From NCBI GenBank assembly GCA_031376425.1, contig JANMDR010000230.1:1-54153 (forward strand): a stretch of DNA of 54,153 bases, in the 5' to 3' direction. Below the pieces are notes generated by a model, which was given only the letters and a program-made list of their open reading frames with translations, made no database searches and was not told where the DNA came from. The translations under genes and the position numbers were made by a program. Source of the stretch: JANMDR01 sp031376425. GTDB taxonomy: Bacteria > Pseudomonadota > Gammaproteobacteria > Burkholderiales > Usitatibacteraceae. Below are positions 18,919 through 28,503 of the stretch, piece after piece (the stretch's first letter is position 1; the number at the start of each line of letters is the position of its first letter).

Positions 18919-20760
18919 ATGCTTCTGCTCAATCGCATCCCTAAGGCCTTCGCCAACAGCTTCCCCAAAACATGGCAGCAAAGCCTTGTTAGGCTTAGCA
19001 CACTCGCCGCCAATTGCACCATAATTGCTGCCACCTTCGCCGTCTTGTCAACCCCCTCGTACGCGCAAAACGTGACCACCATTGCGGGTAATAATGGTTT
19101 AAGCGGCTTTGCCGGTGACGGCGGCTCCGCCACTGCGCCAGCGGCGCGGCTTTTGTTCCCCCTTGCCGTACTGGCGCGTGCCGATGGCAGTGTGCTGATT
19201 GCAGAGCAGGCCGGCAATCGCGTACGTAAAGTAGATGTGGGCGGTGTGATCACCACCTTTGCCGGAACGGGTGGCAATAGCTTTACCGGCGACAGCGGCC
19301 CCGCCACTGCGGCACAAATTAATGGTCCAGGGGCGCTGCTAGAAGATGCTGCCGGTAATATTTACATTGGCTCTCGGGGTGCAATTCGCAAAGTAACACC
19401 GGCTGGCATTATTTCCACCATCGTGGGCAATGGCACTCAGGCTAATACTGGAGATGGCGGCCTAGCCACCGCAGCGCAGGTTTTCACCGTATGGGGTATG
19501 CGTTTTGATAGCGCGGGCAATTTATTTTTTTCCGACTTCGGCGCCCATGTAGTGCGTAAGATCGACACCGCTGGCATGATTACCAAAATTGCCGGCACCG
19601 GGGTTGCTGCAGCGTCTGGTGGCGACAATTTGCCAGCTTTAACAGCGCCGCTTAACCTTCCACTCGGCATCGTTATTGCTGCCGATGGTAGCCTAATTGT
19701 TGCAGTAGGCTTTCAGTATCGCGTGCGTAAAATTATCCCAGGCGGCAATATCACCACCATCGCCGGTACCGGCGCAAATAGCAGCACCGGTGACAATGGC
19801 CCCGCTACAGCCGCAACACTGAATATACCGTGGGGGCTCGTAACCGACGGTAATGGCGGCTATTTCGTCTCTGAATTTAGCGGCAACCGCGTACGCAATA
19901 TTGCTGGGAGCGGCACCATTACTACGGTCATTGGCGATGGCACGGCCACCAACACTGGCGATGGCGGCCTCGCTACAGCTGCCACTATCAATGTCCCCAA
20001 CGGATTAGGGCGTGATAACGCTGGTAATCTCTTCATCACCAGTGATGGCCATGTTGTTCGTAAAATCATCGCGCCACCCCCACCCATCCTCGGCCCCTCC
20101 GTATTCAATGCCTATGTAAATACCACCACCGCTGCCCTTGGCACCATCACCCCCGCAGGTGAGCAAACTGTACCCTTTGGCGGCACTGTAATGATGACCG
20201 TCACCCCCAACCCGCGCCATGTACACCGGGTTTCAAGCAATTGTATTTATACCCAAACCAATCAGCCGGTAGCTTTTGTACCTATTGGTACGGGCATCAA
20301 TACCTACGCCGTGACGGTGAACGGCCCCTGCCAAATGGAAGCGACTTTTACCCCCCTGATTCCCAAAGCCAGTGTAGCCATTGAAGCAACAGCCAACGCG
20401 CTATTTATGATGACGGAAAGATCCCAAATCTACGTAGCGCCTACAGCCGGTGCGCAAACCATGAGCACCCTAGGCCAAAGCGTCACCTTCAAAGCATGGC
20501 TAACCGATATTGCTGGTGTGCCCTATGCTAGTGCCACAAACGTAATTACCTTCAAAGCCAATGGCGCAGCCATCGCCGGATGCAGCAATGTGCCACTGAC
20601 ATTGCGCGGCAGCAATGTGCTGCATATACGTGAAGCTAATTGTGTGACCAGCTTTGCCGTTGCCGGTAATACGGTAATCACCAGCGAATTCGGGGGTGAT
20701 ACTTATAATTTCCCAGCAGTGAGTGGCGGGTTAAACCATAGCGTTAGTGCGGCACCGTAA
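18919..20760 (+). CDS. Secreted NHL-repeat (beta-propeller) protein
   Basis: 613 aa with an AAGGAAA Shine-Dalgarno. A long signal peptide ends near STPSYA (about 49). From 50 to 390 there are five to six NHL-type units of about 55 residues, each with TTIAGxG....TGDxGPATAAxLNxPxGLxxDxxGNxxxxD.GxxxVRKI, which should fold into a six-bladed propeller. The C-terminal 200 residues hold two beta-rich modules: one like the divergent repeats of cell-wall proteins (GTITPAGEQTVPFGGTVMMTVTPNPRHVHRVSSNC) and one Ig-like (STLGQSVTFKAWLTD). Role unknown; probably an exported binding protein. Confidence 0.85.
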   Translation: MLLLNRIPKAFANSFPKTWQQSLVRLSTLAANCTIIAATFAVLSTPSYAQNVTTIAGNNGLSGFAGDGGSATAPAARLLFPLAVLARADGSVLIAEQAGNRVRKVDVGGVITTFAGTGGNSFTGDSGPATAAQINGPGALLEDAAGNIYIGSRGAIRKVTPAGIISTIVGNGTQANTGDGGLATAAQVFTVWGMRFDSAGNLFFSDFGAHVVRKIDTAGMITKIAGTGVAAASGGDNLPALTAPLNLPLGIVIAADGSLIVAVGFQYRVRKIIPGGNITTIAGTGANSSTGDNGPATAATLNIPWGLVTDGNGGYFVSEFSGNRVRNIAGSGTITTVIGDGTATNTGDGGLATAATINVPNGLGRDNAGNLFITSDGHVVRKIIAPPPPILGPSVFNAYVNTTTAALGTITPAGEQTVPFGGTVMMTVTPNPRHVHRVSSNCIYTQTNQPVAFVPIGTGINTYAVTVNGPCQMEATFTPLIPKASVAIEATANALFMMTERSQIYVAPTAGAQTMSTLGQSVTFKAWLTDIAGVPYASATNVITFKANGAAIAGCSNVPLTLRGSNVLHIREANCVTSFAVAGNTVITSEFGGDTYNFPAVSGGLNHSVSAAP

Positions 20761-20799
20761 TGCTTTAGTGCAATAGTGCATTAAGCATCGAACGGGCAC

Positions 20800-21085
20800 G
20801 GTGATCCTGTACGCCAGCAACGCAGTGCGCCGCCTGTGTGCGGGCACGGCATGCCGTGCCCCTACAATTAAGGTGATCCGCTATGACAGCCACGGGCGGT
20901 GCGATTGCGCTTGGCGCATGCCGTGCCCCTACAATTAAGGTGATCCGCTATGCTAGCAACGCAGCGCGCGACGTCTGAGGGCGAAAGATTTTTCGCCCTA
21001 CATGGCGGTGATCCTGTACGCCAGCGACGGAGTGCGCCGCCCCTGTAGGGACACGGCATGCCGTGCCCGCACAACCGTGGCGTGC
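20800..21085. repeat. Tandem array of REP-like elements
   Basis: Three related units fill the gap between the NHL and GMC genes. A 37-bp segment (GCATGCCGTGCCCC through GATCCGCTATG) is repeated exactly at 20849-20885 and 20916-20952. A second motif, GGTGATCCTGTACGCCAGC, occurs at 20799-20817 and 21007-21025. A perfect 20-bp palindrome GGGCACGGCATGCCGTGCCC is at 20842-20861, and GGGCGAAAGATTTTTCGCCC is at 20979-20998. No coding capacity. Confidence 0.8.
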
Positions 21086-21173
21086 CGTGTGCAATTCCTC
21101 TGTGTACCTGGCAAAATAAAATATCGGCGATGATTGTCGTTTTTCTATAAAAATAGAATAAACTTTCAATTCA

Positions 21174-22814
21174 ATGCATTCATCCACCGCACTTTTCGGC
21201 AATTTTGACACCATTATTATTGGTGCAGGCACTGCAGGTTGTCTCCTTGCCAATCGCCTGTCGGCCGACCCTAAGCATCGCGTGTTACTGCTAGAGGCGG
21301 GGGGGCCGGACAACTATATTTGGATTCATATTCCCGTTGGCTATCTCTATTGCATCGGCAATCCGCGTACCGATTGGTGTTACAAAACCGAACCCGAGCC
21401 GGGCTTAAACGGGCGCTCGATTCTCTATGCGCGGGGCAAAGTATTGGGTGGTTGTTCTTCTATTAATGCCATGATTTATATGCGTGGGCAAGCCCAAGAT
21501 TATGATGCTTGGGCTTGCGCTGGTAATACGGGTTGGGATTGGCAGAGTGTGTTGCCAATTTTTAAAAAAACCGAGCAGCACTTTGCTGGTGCCAGCCCTA
21601 TTCACGGGGCTTCTGGTGAATGGCGGGTTGAACAGCAACGCCTTGATTGGCAAATTTTAAATGCTTGGCAGCAGGCTGCAGCCGACGCGGGTATTATGCC
21701 TACCGCTGATTTTAACGGGGGCGACAATGCCGGTTCTGGGCGCTTTGAAGTGAATCAAAAAACCGGTTTGCGCTGGAATACCGCAAAAGCTTTTTTGCGC
21801 ACCATTAAACACCGCAAAAATCTAACCGTACTTACCCACGCCCTCACCCACAAAATTTTATTTGACCACGATCCCCAGCTTAAGGCAACGGGGGTGGTTT
21901 TTAACTATAAAAATACCCTTTTTTCGGCCACGGCCACACAGGAAGTTATTGTCAGTGCCGGTGCCATCAATACGCCGCAAATACTCCAACTTTCCGGCAT
22001 CGGTGCTGTCGATCAATTAGCCAAACAGGGCATTGCCGTCATCCATAATTTAGCCGGTGTGGGGCAAAATTTGCAGGATCATTTGCAGTTGCGCTTATGC
22101 TTTAAAGTGCAGGGCGTACCCACCTTAAACGAGTGGATTCACAAACCGTGGGGCAAAATTCAAATGGCGCTGCAATATGCCTTTAGCCGTCGCGGACCGT
22201 TGGCAATGGCACCTTCGCAACTAGGGGCGTTTGCCCGTTCTAACCCGAGTGTGGAGCGCCCTAACCTGCAATTTCATGTGCAGCCGCTGTCGCTGGATAA
22301 ATTTGGTGATCCGCTGCATCGCTTCCCCGCATTCACCGCATCCGTGTGTAATTTGCGGCCTTCAAGTCGCGGCACGGTGCTATTAAAATCAGTTGACCCC
22401 GCTGCTGCGCCAGCTATTTCGCCCAATTATTTAAGCACCACCGATGATGTGCAAACCGCCATTGATGCTATCAAGCTGGCGCGCCTCATTAGTGCGCAAC
22501 CGGCCTTGGCGAGCTTGGGCGCAACAGAATTTTTACCCGGTGCGCAGCTTGCTACCGATGCCGAATTAGCACATGCGGCTGGTACTATCGGTACCACTAT
22601 TTTTCACCCTGTAGGCACCGCAAAAATGGGCTTGGCTAGCGACCCTATGGCGGTGGTGGACGCGCGCCTATGTGTGCATGGCATCAAAAATTTGCGGGTG
22701 GTTGATGCCTCCGTCATGCCCACAATTATTTCGGGCAATACCAACTCACCCACCTTAATGATTGCCGAACAAGCCACTACTTTTATTTTGGAAGATCGGC
22801 AGCGTAAAACCTAA
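21174..22814 (+). CDS. GMC-family FAD oxidoreductase (choline dehydrogenase-like)
   Basis: 546 aa. The FAD-binding GxGxxG motif is at about 17-22 (IIIGAGTAGCLLANRL). The GMC signature 1 is present (GKVLGGCSSINAMIYMRG), signature 2 too (GAINTPQILQLSGIG), and the C-terminal catalytic region HPVGTAKMG...VHGIKNLRVVDASVMPTIISGNTNSP with its His and Asn. It oxidises an alcohol. The substrate is not defined by sequence; choline or other primary alcohols are typical. Its stop overlaps the start of the next MFS gene by one base (TAATG), so the two are coupled. Confidence 0.92.
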   Translation: MHSSTALFGNFDTIIIGAGTAGCLLANRLSADPKHRVLLLEAGGPDNYIWIHIPVGYLYCIGNPRTDWCYKTEPEPGLNGRSILYARGKVLGGCSSINAMIYMRGQAQDYDAWACAGNTGWDWQSVLPIFKKTEQHFAGASPIHGASGEWRVEQQRLDWQILNAWQQAAADAGIMPTADFNGGDNAGSGRFEVNQKTGLRWNTAKAFLRTIKHRKNLTVLTHALTHKILFDHDPQLKATGVVFNYKNTLFSATATQEVIVSAGAINTPQILQLSGIGAVDQLAKQGIAVIHNLAGVGQNLQDHLQLRLCFKVQGVPTLNEWIHKPWGKIQMALQYAFSRRGPLAMAPSQLGAFARSNPSVERPNLQFHVQPLSLDKFGDPLHRFPAFTASVCNLRPSSRGTVLLKSVDPAAAPAISPNYLSTTDDVQTAIDAIKLARLISAQPALASLGATEFLPGAQLATDAELAHAAGTIGTTIFHPVGTAKMGLASDPMAVVDARLCVHGIKNLRVVDASVMPTIISGNTNSPTLMIAEQATTFILEDRQRKT

Positions 22815-23956
22815 TGTCACCCATTGCTTTTGTAGTCATCATCACCGTACTAAACCATATTGCCTACAATGGCAGTCGGGTCACGATGGCACTTTACGCT
22901 ATTCATCTACACGCCAGCCCGTTTAATTTAGGCATTTTATTAGCGCTTTATGCGCTGCTACCTGCACTGCTTTCTGTGGCCGCAGGCCGCTGGATTGATC
23001 GCGTTGGCGTTACCCCACCAATGCTCTACGGTGCAGTAGGCTTAGGCTTGGGGACCGTGCTGCCGTTTTTCTGGCCTAGCCTTATTGCTTTGCATATTGC
23101 GGCGTGTTTAATTGGTGTTTCATTTATGCTGATTACGGTGGCCGCTTATCACGCTGTGGGCGCACTTTCAAAACCGGAAGATAGACCCGCTAACTTTAGT
23201 TTTTTAGCGTTGGGTTTTTCCACCTCTAGCTTTATTGCGCCAATTTTATCGGGCGTAATGATTGATCAATTTGGTCATGCTTACGCCTTCTTGGTATTGG
23301 CCTGCTTTACCTTATTACCGATTGCCGCCCTTGGTTTTAAGCTGCAAGAACTGCCGATGCTAGGGCAAACATCAGTGCGACCCGCCAATGCCCAAGTGTT
23401 AGATTTACTCAAAGACGCGAATATGCGCCGCCTATTTTTTACCATGGCGGTGCTCACGGTATCGTGGGATGTTTATAATTTTGCCGTGCCGGTACATGGC
23501 ACAAAAATAGGCTTGAGTGCCTCGCAAATCGGCTTGGTCATGGGCAGCTTTGCCGCCGCTACGTTTGTGGTGCGCTTTTGCATTCCTTTTATAGCGACAA
23601 AAGTTGCGCCGTGGACGGTGCTTACGGCATCCCTTATTGTTGCCGCCGCCAGTTTTTTTGCGATGCCCTTCGCCAATAACGTCACCACCATGATGGCGCT
23701 GATGTTTGCATTAGGCTTGGGGCTGGGCGCACCGCAGCCGATGGTACTTACCCTGCTGCACGAGAATTCCCCCGCAGGCCGCGCTGGTGAAGCCCTGGGC
23801 TTACGCACCACCTTAATTAACGCCAGCCAAACAGTGATGCCTCTGATTTTTGGGGTAGTGGGTAGCGCCTTGGGTATGATGCCAATTTTCGTGTTACTTG
23901 GTGGTGCCTTATCGATTGGCGCTGTAAGTGCGCACTTACAGCGTAAAAAACAATAA
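22814..23956 (+). CDS. MFS transporter
   Basis: 380 aa with about 12 hydrophobic segments and the loop motif GRWIDRVGV between TM2 and TM3. Translationally coupled to the GMC oxidoreductase gene, so it may import that enzyme's substrate or export its product. No closer subfamily recognised. Confidence 0.85.
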   Translation: MSPIAFVVIITVLNHIAYNGSRVTMALYAIHLHASPFNLGILLALYALLPALLSVAAGRWIDRVGVTPPMLYGAVGLGLGTVLPFFWPSLIALHIAACLIGVSFMLITVAAYHAVGALSKPEDRPANFSFLALGFSTSSFIAPILSGVMIDQFGHAYAFLVLACFTLLPIAALGFKLQELPMLGQTSVRPANAQVLDLLKDANMRRLFFTMAVLTVSWDVYNFAVPVHGTKIGLSASQIGLVMGSFAAATFVVRFCIPFIATKVAPWTVLTASLIVAAASFFAMPFANNVTTMMALMFALGLGLGAPQPMVLTLLHENSPAGRAGEALGLRTTLINASQTVMPLIFGVVGSALGMMPIFVLLGGALSIGAVSAHLQRKKQ

Positions 23957-24152
23957 CAGGCAAATTTAATCACAGCATCATGCAATACCCGCTGTTTCAA
24001 TTACAATTCAGCTGCTTAGCACTTGAAATTTGCTAGGCAGACCGCATCTGCGCGTTAGTACTAAAATGAGTCTCAAAAAAACGGTCAGGCTTTTCGCTAA
24101 TTGCTACTGTTTGCTTATTATTTTTCTTTTTAGAGCCACTATAGGAGTCACT

Positions 24153-25019
24153 ATGAAACGCGTTTTTCTATTTATCGCTACGAACTTGGCCGTGCTGGTA
24201 TTAATCGGCGTATTAGCCAATATTTTTGGCCTAAATCGCTTTCAATCCGCAACTGGTCTAAATTTACCGATGCTGCTGGGTTATTCCGCCTTAGTTGGTT
24301 TTACGGGCGCGATTTTCTCTTTGCTTATTTCTAAATGGATGGCGAAGTTTTCCACGGGCGCAAGGGTCATCAATGAGCCACAAAACGATACTGAACGCTG
24401 GTTAGTTTCGAGCGTAAAGCGTTTATCGGACAAAGCCGGTATCGGCATGCCCGAAGTTGCTATCTACGAAGGTGAGCCGAATGCCTTTGCCACGGGTGCG
24501 TTTAAAAATTCAGCCCTTGTTGCCGTATCCACTGGCCTACTGGAATCAATGACAAAAGAAGAAGTTGAAGCGGTGCTAGCGCATGAAATCGGCCATGTCA
24601 TGAATGGCGATATGGTGACCCTCACCCTGATTCAAGGTGTGGTAAATACCTTTGTGGTGTTCCTCGCCAAGATCGTCGGCTACTTTGTTGACCGTGTTGT
24701 TCTTAAAAATGAGCGTGATGCGCCTGGCATCGGTTATTACGTTACCGATATTGCCTGCCAAATTGTTTTTGGTATTTTGGCCTCCACTATCGTGGCATGG
24801 TTCTCACGGCAGCGTGAATACCGTGCCGATGCGGCCGCTGCACAACTGATGGGCACACCGCAGCCGATGATTAACGCCCTCGCCCGTTTAGGTGGCGTTG
24901 AAGCGGGTGAGCTACCCAAAGGCTTGGCGGCATCCGGTATTTCTGGCGGTAAAATATCTGCCATGTTCGCCAGCCATCCACCGATTGCTGATCGTATTGC
25001 GGCACTTAAAAATCGTTAA
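24153..25019 (+). CDS. htpX: Membrane zinc metalloprotease HtpX
   Basis: 288 aa from the ATG at 24153, which has ATAGGAG before it; the frame is open 123 nt upstream without support. Two N-terminal TM helices, the M48 zinc motif HEIGH at about 143-147 (LAHEIGHVMNGDM), two further TM segments, and the downstream Glu ligand in SRQREYRADAAAAQLMG. HtpX degrades damaged inner-membrane proteins under envelope stress. Confidence 0.95.
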   Translation: MKRVFLFIATNLAVLVLIGVLANIFGLNRFQSATGLNLPMLLGYSALVGFTGAIFSLLISKWMAKFSTGARVINEPQNDTERWLVSSVKRLSDKAGIGMPEVAIYEGEPNAFATGAFKNSALVAVSTGLLESMTKEEVEAVLAHEIGHVMNGDMVTLTLIQGVVNTFVVFLAKIVGYFVDRVVLKNERDAPGIGYYVTDIACQIVFGILASTIVAWFSRQREYRADAAAAQLMGTPQPMINALARLGGVEAGELPKGLAASGISGGKISAMFASHPPIADRIAALKNR

Positions 25020-25079
25020 TTTGCAGACAGCTTAAAACCGTGGTGCATTAAACTATAATGCGCCATCACTGCAACAAAT

Positions 25080-25107
25080 CTACGCCGGTGAAAACCGGCG
25101 TAGTATT
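25080..25107 (+). terminator. Hairpin after htpX
   Basis: Perfect 10-bp stem CTACGCCGGT / ACCGGCGTAG with a GAAA tetraloop, then TATTTTC. Lies between htpX and trxB. Confidence 0.8.
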
Positions 25108-25149
25108 TTCAGCATCCCTGAGTTATATATTTAAGAATCGAGAATAACC

Positions 25150-26112
25150 ATGTCCACACCGCTACCAATCAAACACAGCCGCCTGCTCATCTTAGGCTCC
25201 GGCCCCGCAGGTTATACCGCCGCTGTTTATGCCGCACGCGCAAATTTAAATCCGGTATTAATTACCGGCATGGCGCAAGGCGGGCAATTGATGACCACCA
25301 CTGACGTGGAAAATTGGCCTGCCGATGCCGACGGCGTACAAGGCCCAGAGCTAATGGAGCGCTTTCAAAAACACGCAGAGCGCTTTAACACCGAAATTAT
25401 CTTTGACCATATTCATACCGTCGATTTTAAGCAGCGCCCGCTAGTGCTCAGCGGCGATAACGCCACTTACACTTGCGACGCCCTCATCATCTCCACCGGT
25501 GCATCAGCCCAATACTTAGGCCTGCCATCCGAAGAAGCCTTCATGGGCAGAGGCGTATCGGGCTGCGCCACCTGCGATGGTTTCTTTTATAAAAACCAAG
25601 ATGTGTGCGTGGTCGGCGGCGGCAATACGGCGGTAGAAGAAGCCCTATATTTAAGCAATATCGCCAAACATGTTACGGTGATTCATCGCCGCGATAAATT
25701 CCGTAGCGAAAAAATTCTTGCCGATCGTTTAATGGCAAAAGCCAAAGAAGGCAAAGTTACCATCAAATGGAACCATACCTTAGACGAAGTGCTAGGCGAT
25801 AAATCCGGCGTGACTGGCGTGCGCATTAAAGCCACCGCCGATGATGCCACGGAAGACCTAGCGCTACAAGGCTGCTTCATCGCCATTGGCCATAAACCCA
25901 ATACCGATATTTTTGCTGGACAACTCGACATGAAAGGCGGCTACATCATCACCAAAGGCGGCTTGGGCGGCGATGCCACTGCCACCTCCGTACCCGGCGT
26001 ATTCGCAGCCGGTGACGTGCAAGACCATGTGTACCGCCAAGCCGTTACCAGCGCGGGCACCGGCTGTATGGCCGCACTTGATGCCGACCGCTATTTAGAA
26101 GCGCTGCATTAA
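25150..26112 (+). CDS. trxB: Thioredoxin reductase
   Basis: 320-aa NADPH- and FAD-dependent flavoprotein that reduces thioredoxin. FAD motif GSGPAGYTAAVYAARA at the N-terminus, redox CATC (Cys139 and Cys142) in SGCATCDGFFY, NADPH motif GGGNTAVEEALYL, and the C-terminal FAD clamp VFAAGDVQDHVYRQAVTSAGTGCMAA. Standard length. It is followed after 14 bp by the Smr-domain gene. Confidence 0.96.
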   Translation: MSTPLPIKHSRLLILGSGPAGYTAAVYAARANLNPVLITGMAQGGQLMTTTDVENWPADADGVQGPELMERFQKHAERFNTEIIFDHIHTVDFKQRPLVLSGDNATYTCDALIISTGASAQYLGLPSEEAFMGRGVSGCATCDGFFYKNQDVCVVGGGNTAVEEALYLSNIAKHVTVIHRRDKFRSEKILADRLMAKAKEGKVTIKWNHTLDEVLGDKSGVTGVRIKATADDATEDLALQGCFIAIGHKPNTDIFAGQLDMKGGYIITKGGLGGDATATSVPGVFAAGDVQDHVYRQAVTSAGTGCMAALDADRYLEALH

Positions 26113-26126
26113 GCCAAGTATTTGCG

Positions 26127-26816
26127 GTGTCGCACCAGAGCAAAGGCCAAGGTTTAGAAGCACTGCGCGTGCTTAAAGAAGCACGCGCGAAAGCAATGCT
26201 TGCGCCAATAAAACCAACACCTGCAAAAAAAGTAGTACCCGACCCAGCATCGAAATCAACAATAGCCCCTGCGCTTGCACCACCCGTTGAAACGCCAGTT
26301 GAAAATTTATTTCTAGCTGAAATTGCTGACGTCACGCCGCTCAAAGCCGGTAACCACGCGGATATTCGCAAACCGCGCCCCAAACCCATCCCCATCATGC
26401 GCCTGCAAGATGACCGCGATGTACTCACCGAAATGCTCAACGACACCAGCGGCTGGGACGGCGAAATTGAAACCGGTGACCTCATCAGCTTCATCCGCAC
26501 CGGCCTACCCGTTGACGTACTGCGCAAGCTGCGCAAAGGCCACTGGACAACGGCTGCCGAAATTGATCTACACGGCGAAACCAGCCAAAGCGCCCGCGAT
26601 AAACTAGTAGAATTTATCGCCCATTCGCGCCTGCACGGCCACCGCTGTGTTCGCATCGTTCACGGCCAAGGCTTTAATTCGCCCAACGGCAAACCCGTGC
26701 TACGCACCAAAATTCGCCTATCATTATCGCAACGCGACGAAATACTCGCCTTCTGCGATGCCAAGCCAGCAGATGGGGGAGCGGGGGCGGTGATGGTGCT
26801 GTTGAAATCGGGGTAG
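26127..26816 (+). CDS. Smr-domain DNA/RNA nuclease-like protein
   Basis: 229 aa with a GTG start 14 bp after trxB. Residues about 1-130 are a low-complexity linker. The Smr domain spans about 143-226, with DLHGETSQSARDKLVEFI at its start and the signature VRIVHGQGFNSPNGKPVLRTKI. Stand-alone Smr proteins resemble the MutS2 C-terminal domain and can nick or cleave nucleic acid. The specific role here is not known. Confidence 0.88.
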   Translation: MSHQSKGQGLEALRVLKEARAKAMLAPIKPTPAKKVVPDPASKSTIAPALAPPVETPVENLFLAEIADVTPLKAGNHADIRKPRPKPIPIMRLQDDRDVLTEMLNDTSGWDGEIETGDLISFIRTGLPVDVLRKLRKGHWTTAAEIDLHGETSQSARDKLVEFIAHSRLHGHRCVRIVHGQGFNSPNGKPVLRTKIRLSLSQRDEILAFCDAKPADGGAGAVMVLLKSG

Positions 26817-26894
26817 AGCAAGGAAGGAGGCCGAAGATACCGTAACGGGCACGGCATGCGCCAGTGGTAAGGGGGTGGTATACCACGATCGTAG

Positions 26895-26914
26895 GGGCAC
26901 GGCATGCCGTGCCC
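26895..26914. repeat. REP-like palindrome GGGCACGGCATGCCGTGCCC
   Basis: Perfect 20-bp palindrome, identical to 20842-20861 and sharing 19 bp with 34724-34742. A half copy (GGGCACGGCATGC) stands at 26849-26861. Confidence 0.8.
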
Positions 26915-26980
26915 GTTCGGTGCCTAATTCCATTTCCATTTCATTCGTGCGTTATTTCCTCCTGAGTGTTATATAAACAT

Positions 26981-27140
26981 CGTCATTCCAGCGAAGGCTG
27001 GAATCAAGACCCTCGTATGACTAATCTAGGTTTAAAAGCGCTAAATAGTATGACGTAGGACTGGATTCCAGCCTTCGCTGGAATGACGATGCTTCGTATT
27101 TTGTGCGGTGCAAGTAATGGCACTTTTGATATAGAAATGG
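26981..27140. mobile_element. REPIN/MITE-like inverted-repeat element
   Basis: A 25-bp sequence at 26981-27005 (CGTCATTCCAGCGAAGGCTG plus GAATC) is repeated in perfect inverted orientation at 27064-27088, enclosing 58 bp with no coding capacity. Downstream, 27089-27140 matches the sequence that follows the related palindrome at 11281 (TCGTATTTT ... AATGGCACTTTTGATATAGAAA). The arrangement is that of a paired REP element or a small non-autonomous transposable unit. No transposase is in the window. Confidence 0.65.
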
Positions 27141-27146
27141 AATAAT

Positions 27147-27270
27147 CGCTGGGTGGTCGCGTCATGACGGATAGTTGCGTTAAATTGGGGGCGGTCTTTA
27201 GCTAGTTTGCTCCATACATCTTGGGTATCTTGCTAGACACCTAGTTCTGGCAGAATTAGAGCCTCATCAG
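27147..27270 (-). pseudogene. Decayed 3' fragment of the FecR gene
   Basis: About 120 bp aligning with 12447-12565, the 3' end of the FecR-domain gene, with shared blocks TAATCGCT, ACGGATAG, CTTTxGCTAGTTTGCTCCAT and ACATCTTG (roughly 75-80 percent identity by eye). It is adjacent to the interspersed repeat and has no reading frame. It shows that this repeat locus carries remains of a second FecR-like gene or a partial copy. Confidence 0.7.
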
Positions 27271-27291
27271 GTAATTTCAATGTGGGCAACA

Positions 27292-28503
27292 TCAATCAGC
27301 TGCAACCAGCCGCGCACTTTTTGTATCAAAAACTACTTTGGTTATTGACCCATCTTGAATTCGCGTAACGGCCTCATCAATCACCTCTAACGGCACTAAA
27401 AACCATTCACGGGGTTTCACCTTATGCCCAAACCTATCCACAATGGTTAGATCAATTTGTGCAGCGGCAAATAAACGGTGAAAGATATTTTCTAGCTTAG
27501 TGCGGTTTAAATTATGCAGCTTGTAGCTTGCAACAATTTCTACCTCGGCTAGCAAATAGGTAGCGTCTTTTTCTGCACCGGCAATACGCGTTTCAACGCT
27601 ACCGCCGGTTACGCCAATTTTATGGAGCGCTTCACGATGTGCCGCAACATAGGGATCATTTGATTTGCTGCGCAACACGTAGATGGTGCCTGACGCTATA
27701 TCGTCAGGCTCCGCAACATTGCCAAATAGCGGGCCAATATCAGCATCAGAAAGTCGCTCGGTAAGTCTGCGGCCCGTATCGTCTTTGTACAGTGCACGCT
27801 GCAACGAACGCCGTAGCAAGTTACTCTCAGTGCCGTTAGCGTAAATTACGCGCAGCCGAGCATCGGTGCCGCCTTGCACCACTTTAAAGTCTGCGCCCAC
27901 TTCAGCCACATAGGCAAGCTGCCCGCCAACAACAAAGAAGTTACCAAAATCAACACTGGCATCTTCCTTAAAGCGCAGCGCTTTACGGTCACCTGCTTTT
28001 AAATCGCGCTCCACTTGGTCAAACAATGGTTGAAATTGGGTAAAATCGGTGCACGGAATACGGTCGGCGATGGCTTCTGCGGCGCGTTTTTCAGCGCTGG
28101 AACGTACATGGCGTAGCACGGTAATATCATCTGTTTGCTTCGCGTCGTCGCCAATGCCCAACTGCGCCAGCAGCGCGTCTTCGCTTAAATCTTCGCTGTT
28201 GGCAGCCCTTGCCGCAGCGCCCGACAGCAAGCCCACCGAATCTAAGTGCGCCAGCAATGTTTGCGCTTCTGGTAATTGCCGTATTTGTTCTAGGCGTACG
28301 GCATAAAGGCGCTCAAAAATATCACGGCCCTCACCGTGTGTTGGTATACGGCCATGCGTTTGGTAAAAACGCAAAATATCCTCAAAGCCCGCAATAATCC
28401 GCTCCTCGCGCGGGGTCTTACTGGATTTTTTAAGTGGCGCTACTTCAATGCCTAGTTCCGCCAGCAGCGCATCATCTTCATCTAATTCAATATGACTAAC
28501 CAT
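27292..28503 (-). CDS. GIY-YIG nuclease-domain protein (T5orf172/MUG113-like)
   Basis: 403 aa, last gene of the four-gene defence-like operon. The N-terminal 110 residues contain a repeated helical motif (DDALLAELGIEVAP and EDALLAQLGIGDDAK). The C-terminal region about 270-385 is a GIY-YIG nuclease of the T5orf172 type: GTIYVLRSKSNDPYVAAHREALHKIGVTGGSVETRIAGA, with catalytic Tyr in IYVL, Arg in ETRI and Glu in KLENIFHRLF. The start overlaps the end of the helicase gene by 8 nt. Probable role: DNA cleavage in a restriction-like system; inferred from domain and context. Confidence 0.8.
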   Translation of the reverse strand: MVSHIELDEDDALLAELGIEVAPLKKSSKTPREERIIAGFEDILRFYQTHGRIPTHGEGRDIFERLYAVRLEQIRQLPEAQTLLAHLDSVGLLSGAAARAANSEDLSEDALLAQLGIGDDAKQTDDITVLRHVRSSAEKRAAEAIADRIPCTDFTQFQPLFDQVERDLKAGDRKALRFKEDASVDFGNFFVVGGQLAYVAEVGADFKVVQGGTDARLRVIYANGTESNLLRRSLQRALYKDDTGRRLTERLSDADIGPLFGNVAEPDDIASGTIYVLRSKSNDPYVAAHREALHKIGVTGGSVETRIAGAEKDATYLLAEVEIVASYKLHNLNRTKLENIFHRLFAAAQIDLTIVDRFGHKVKPREWFLVPLEVIDEAVTRIQDGSITKVVFDTKSARLVAAD

